Assembly: GCA_902825865.1 (NCBI GenBank)
Contig: CADECX010000012.1
Coordinates: 16,416-80,415 of the forward strand
Length of the DNA: 64,000 nucleotides
From: an uncultured Alphaproteobacteria bacterium
GTDB taxonomy: Bacteria; Pseudomonadota; Alphaproteobacteria; Micropepsales; Micropepsaceae
Direction: 5' to 3'
Part shown: positions 61,380 to 64,000 of the stretch, piece after piece
Layout: every line of letters begins with the position of its first letter
Position numbering within the stretch: the stretch's first letter is position 1
Position numbers and translations under genes: made by a program
The notes under the pieces: generated by a model
What the model was told of the DNA's origin: nothing
Databases searched by the model: none
The model's input: only the letters and a program-made list of their open reading frames with translations

Positions 61380-62273
61380 TTATTGCTTGCCGCCCTGGAT
61401 CACCTGAAACTCTGCCACAGCCCGTTTCACCTGAGCCTGAGCGCCATCGCTCAGCGCGGCGTTAACAAGCTCCGTGACGCCCCAAACATGGTCCGTAATG
61501 CCCAGCTGCATGGCCGGGGTGATCCGCAGCGTCTCATGGACACGGCAGAAATTGTAATGGGTGGCGTACAGCGCCACCGCGGCACAGTGGTTTTCGTACT
61601 TCTTGGAGAAGCCATTGGAGAGCCGGGTTAGCCGGCGCTGGGACATACGCAGGGTCAGGTTCTGCCGCTCAATGAAGCTGGTGGAAATCGTCTTGGGAGC
61701 CAAGTTGACCGGGGTCCGCTCGACCCGCACCAGCGTCTCCTTGGCGTAATAGTCATTGCCGGCGTCGGGACCCTTGGCGATGATAACGGTCTGCTTGTCC
61801 ACGATGCCGTGGGGAGCCTGTCCAACGAACGACAGGTCTACCGCCTTCAGGTAAGGCAGGTAGCCATCGGTTGAGATTTCAGGGTTTCCCAAGACCCGGT
61901 GGCGCAGGTCATCGGTCAGGCGCTGGGCGTTGCGGTAATTCCGCTTACCCACAAGCCAGGACAGGATCGCCTTGCCCGTCGAGTCCATGGCCAAATAGAT
62001 GAACTGGTCCCCGACCGTGTCAAGGTCTTCATCCCGGACGTTCTTTTTCTTTTTTTTGACGAAGCTCCAGACCTCGTCCAGCTCGCATCGGCTGACATGC
62101 AAATTGACCATCAGCTTGCCGTGGACGGCCGTACAGCCCTGTCCGACCTTCACCCCCAACCGCATGATGGTGTCACGATGGATGCCTGTAAGGCGCTCCG
62201 TCGCCCGGATGCAAACACCCTCCGTAAGTGCGGCAATCACGGCTGATTTTTGTTCAGTAGATAGATTACTCAC
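61380..62273 (-). CDS. IS1-type DDE transposase
   Basis: The 297-residue protein matches the IS1-like transposases of Alphaproteobacteria: an N-terminal helix-turn-helix (STEQKSAVIAALTEGVCIRATERLTGIHRDTIMRLG), then Asp66 in CELDEVWSF, Asp136 in STDGYLPY and Glu202 in TSFIERQNL, followed by RLTRLSNGFSKKYENH and YNFCRVHETLRITPAM. All three acidic catalytic residues are present, so it may be active. GTG 62273 is chosen by family likeness. An A8-G-A5 tract (about 62045-62060) encodes KKKKK. Clear terminal inverted repeats were not found. Confidence 0.87.
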   Translation of the reverse strand: MSNLSTEQKSAVIAALTEGVCIRATERLTGIHRDTIMRLGVKVGQGCTAVHGKLMVNLHVSRCELDEVWSFVKKKKKNVRDEDLDTVGDQFIYLAMDSTGKAILSWLVGKRNYRNAQRLTDDLRHRVLGNPEISTDGYLPYLKAVDLSFVGQAPHGIVDKQTVIIAKGPDAGNDYYAKETLVRVERTPVNLAPKTISTSFIERQNLTLRMSQRRLTRLSNGFSKKYENHCAAVALYATHYNFCRVHETLRITPAMQLGITDHVWGVTELVNAALSDGAQAQVKRAVAEFQVIQGGKQ

Positions 62274-62435
62274 AGCGGTCAGTCCAGGTACGAGAAAGCC
62301 ACCGGCCCATTGAAGGAGCCGATGGCTTCTCAGGCGGCATAACACCGAGTTCTGTCCTGCCCTGCCCAAGTGCGCCCGGTGTTCCGCGCCTTGGGCTAGC
62401 ACTCTTCTCTTTGGATACATGGACATGCCTCTTTC

Positions 62436-62464
62436 TTGACGTTGTACACACCATACGGTACAAT
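62436..62464 (+). promoter_or_regulatory. sigma-70 promoter of the HTH gene
   Basis: TTGACG (62436-62441) and TACAAT (62459-62464) are 17 bases apart, near consensus. GTACAC (62445-62450 region) and GTGTAC before the ATG form an inverted pair that could bind the encoded HTH protein. Start near 62471. Confidence 0.65.
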
Positions 62465-62491
62465 ACATACGTTGTCAACAGAGATGTGTAC

Positions 62492-62719
62492 ATGGATTTT
62501 AAAAAAATCACGGACGAGCTGTTTGTCCGGCTGACTAGCGATGACCTGGCAAGGGAAGCAAAGGTGTCCGCCCAGACGATCCGCAAGGCACGGTTGGAAG
62601 AGGGGACATCTGCGAGCCGGTCTCCGCCGCCAGGGTGGCAAAAGGCCGCCTTGCGATTGGCGGAAAAGCAGATAGCCCATTTCCAGAAGCTGGCAGCCAA
62701 GCTCAGATCCACCGAATAG
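62492..62719 (+). CDS. small helix-turn-helix protein
   Basis: A 75-residue basic protein with ITDELFVRLTSDDLAREAKVSAQTIRKARL, a Cro/C1-type helix-turn-helix, and a helical tail GWQKAALRLAEKQIAHFQKLAAKL. It has a near-consensus promoter and is divergent from the transposase. It could be a repressor carried by the acquired segment or a small plasmid/phage-type regulator. Base composition is lower in GC than the neighbouring chromosome. No family name is certain. Confidence 0.65.
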   Translation: MDFKKITDELFVRLTSDDLAREAKVSAQTIRKARLEEGTSASRSPPPGWQKAALRLAEKQIAHFQKLAAKLRSTE

Positions 62720-62977
62720 GGCCGGCGAGGGGGTATATCGTCGCGTCGGGCTTGGTGCTCCCGGGCAGGTCCGAAAATAGCGAGAGCTGAGTGACAATCT
62801 TCTTCCTGAGCCCTTTTGGGCGGTGCCTACGATGGCCCGCTTTCTTGGCGCGTTGCCCCTGTGTATTCATTCCCAGCACCCAGAATTGTTTGAAGCCGCC
62901 GCCCAAGTAGGGCAGCGTTCTGTTCTAGGCGCGGGTAGTTTTGTGGGCAGTCAGAACGGTCAAAAAAGGTCAGAAAC

Positions 62978-63666
62978 CTAGTTTTTGACCCCTGATTTAT
63001 ATGCATTAAACAGCTTTTTGGCTGGTGCTTTGACTGACGTTTCGCTGAGCTTAAATCTGCGCATTTCCGCCCATTCCAGCATCGCCTTTGCAACTGCCTC
63101 CTGATTCGCAGGTTGCAAATCGCCATCCCAGATCTTCTTGAACATTGCGATTAACAAATCGTCCCAGAACTCTTTACGGGGCGCGCCACCCAGGTGCTTT
63201 GGCTGGGATGGCGTAGCGCCTCCCCGAACTGGTGCGGCGTCGGAGATCGGGACTGACGGGGGCATGAGTGCCTTGAGACCATCAAGGTCAATTCGGAGCC
63301 CGTAATACACAATCCGTTCATTCCCTCCACGTTCCCAGAATTCTACAGAGGCGGTTTTCCAGAATGTCTGCCCATGAGCATGGCCGCTTAAAAGTTGCCA
63401 GTGCCGAGCCGGAACAGCGACTGAGTCGGCTCTGCTCCTCTCAACACCACCATAGGAGATAACGATTTTGGCGGCCCCTGAACGCGCCATCCCGTCAGCA
63501 AGTTGGCTGACAATAAATTCAGCGGCAGTGAAGGTTGAACCCAACGCTGCACCAATGGTCGAGAGAACCTCGCCCGGCGGCGTCCAAATTTCTAACTCAC
63601 CTTCTTTAAGGAGCTTGATTTCCGCTACGATGGCGACATAGCGAGCTCCCCAGCCTCATTGGACAT
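62978..63666 (-). pseudogene. hypothetical protein, probably frameshifted near its start
   Basis: From 63544 (TTG) to 62978 a 188-residue frame reads TFTAAEFIVSQLADGMARSGAAKIV and ends with GGAPRKEFWDDLLIAMFKKIWDGDL and KLSETSVKAPAKKLFNAYKSG, a C-terminus common in hypothetical proteins of Alphaproteobacteria near mobile DNA. The frame stays open upstream to 63656 (AIVAEIKLLKEGELEIWTPP, good coding character) without any start codon. Another frame offers ATG 63666 and runs into a stop at about 63628. One inserted or lost base near 63630-63650 would join them. Alternatively the TTG at 63544 is used. Function unknown. Confidence 0.55.
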
Positions 63667-63801
63667 TGATTCCCGCGAGCGCGTTCCCTGTCAACTAGCC
63701 TGGGCAATGTCGTCAAAGATCGAAATACAGGCATTTGAGGAGGCGTGCACCTGCGAATGGCCTCTTTAAGCCCAAAGCAGTGATTCACCCGGACACGCCC
63801 A

Positions 63802-64000
63802 ATGTCCGCTTTGCGCCAAAAGCGGCCATTCGGGCATGAGGTGCTTGACAGTCAAGTTCAGCTTTGTCCGCCGAGCTCAAGTCCAGCATGGATACAGCCT
63901 GTAATTGCGCGGGAGCGTAGAGAGGCGAAGCTTCGGCTTAAGGGCCTAAGCGCCAAACCCATCGATGAGGAAAGCTTCGGCAAAAGCGCAGTGCATCGCT
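63802..64000 (+). CDS. possible 5' end of a gene running off the window
   Basis: An ATG at 63802 opens a frame with no stop to the window end (66 codons). The last 35 codons (IARERREAKLRLKGLSAKP and so on) have a plausible composition, but no ribosome site is seen and the first 12 codons overlap a CCGCTTT/AAAGCGG palindrome of the kind often found between genes. It may be chance. Confidence 0.25.
   Translation, partial: MSALRQKRPFGHEVLDSQVQLCPPSSSPAWIQPVIARERREAKLRLKGLSAKPIDEESFGKSAVHR

Noticed and set aside
62703..62906. 67-codon minus-strand frame with a basic N-terminal part
   Set aside because: No ribosome site, no recognisable domain, and its 3' end overlaps the HTH gene; too weak to call.

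Overview
The window is high-GC DNA from a soil- or sediment-type alphaproteobacterium, possibly in or near the Rhizomicrobium/Micropepsis group. The genus is inferred from the gene mix, not proven. Pointers to Alphaproteobacteria are an RpoE/ChrR singlet-oxygen-type ECF sigma pair with its TGATCC promoters, an EcfG-like promoter on a DUF1328 gene, a PhaR-like palindrome on a PHB-depolymerase-type gene, and promoters of the CTTGA/CTAT kind.

Positions 1-23.8 kb are dominated by the exosortase/PEP-CTERM (XrtA) surface system. After the end of a C-type-lectin-like gene, a PRC-barrel gene and a 1055-residue Asn/Gly-rich secreted protein comes a plus-strand operon: a CelD/FemAB-type acyltransferase, prsK (histidine kinase), prsR (sigma-54 activator) and prsT (TPR protein). 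A convergent minus-strand operon encodes a polysaccharide export protein, a TIGR03016-type outer-membrane barrel and two more FemAB/CelD proteins. Next are a divergent EmrA/EmrB-like efflux pair and a minus-strand cluster of a PEP-CTERM-associated (LuxI/N-acyl-amino-acid-synthase fold) acyltransferase, an E1/ThiF-like enzyme and a nitroreductase-like protein. A genuine PEP-CTERM protein follows; it has a textbook sigma-54 promoter and an upstream dyad that fits PrsR control. The exosortase itself is not in the window.

Positions 24-32 kb hold tatC without tatA/tatB, two more PrsT paralogues (one half-length), a nitroreductase, a beta-helix protein, a methyltransferase-like protein and a small secreted protein. 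Positions 32-42 kb are mostly metabolic: PHB-depolymerase-like esterase, cNMP-domain/thioredoxin-reductase-like flavoprotein, UBP zinc finger, glycoside hydrolase, cupin, ModA-like protein, Tat-exported sugar isomerase-like protein, esterase, Mug glycosylase and a PI-PLC-like protein. Positions 42-46 kb carry a four-gene Mla/Mce lipid transport operon. Positions 46-49 kb carry the divergent DUF1365 / ECF sigma-ChrR unit and an aldo/keto reductase. Positions 49-61 kb hold a NodT-type outer-membrane factor, a quinoprotein-like beta-propeller, a lipoprotein, an aspartate-type aminotransferase, an outer-membrane barrel, a fused transporter/spermidine-synthase-like protein and a divergent EF-G-like GTPase.

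Positions 61-64 kb look like acquired DNA: an IS1-type transposase, a small HTH protein and a probably frameshifted hypothetical gene. Just before it, on the minus strand, is a strong candidate small RNA with C-rich anti-Shine-Dalgarno loops and an intrinsic terminator. Several intergenic regions contain large palindromic elements (36958-37227, 49323-49404, 53191-53447, 61066-61145).
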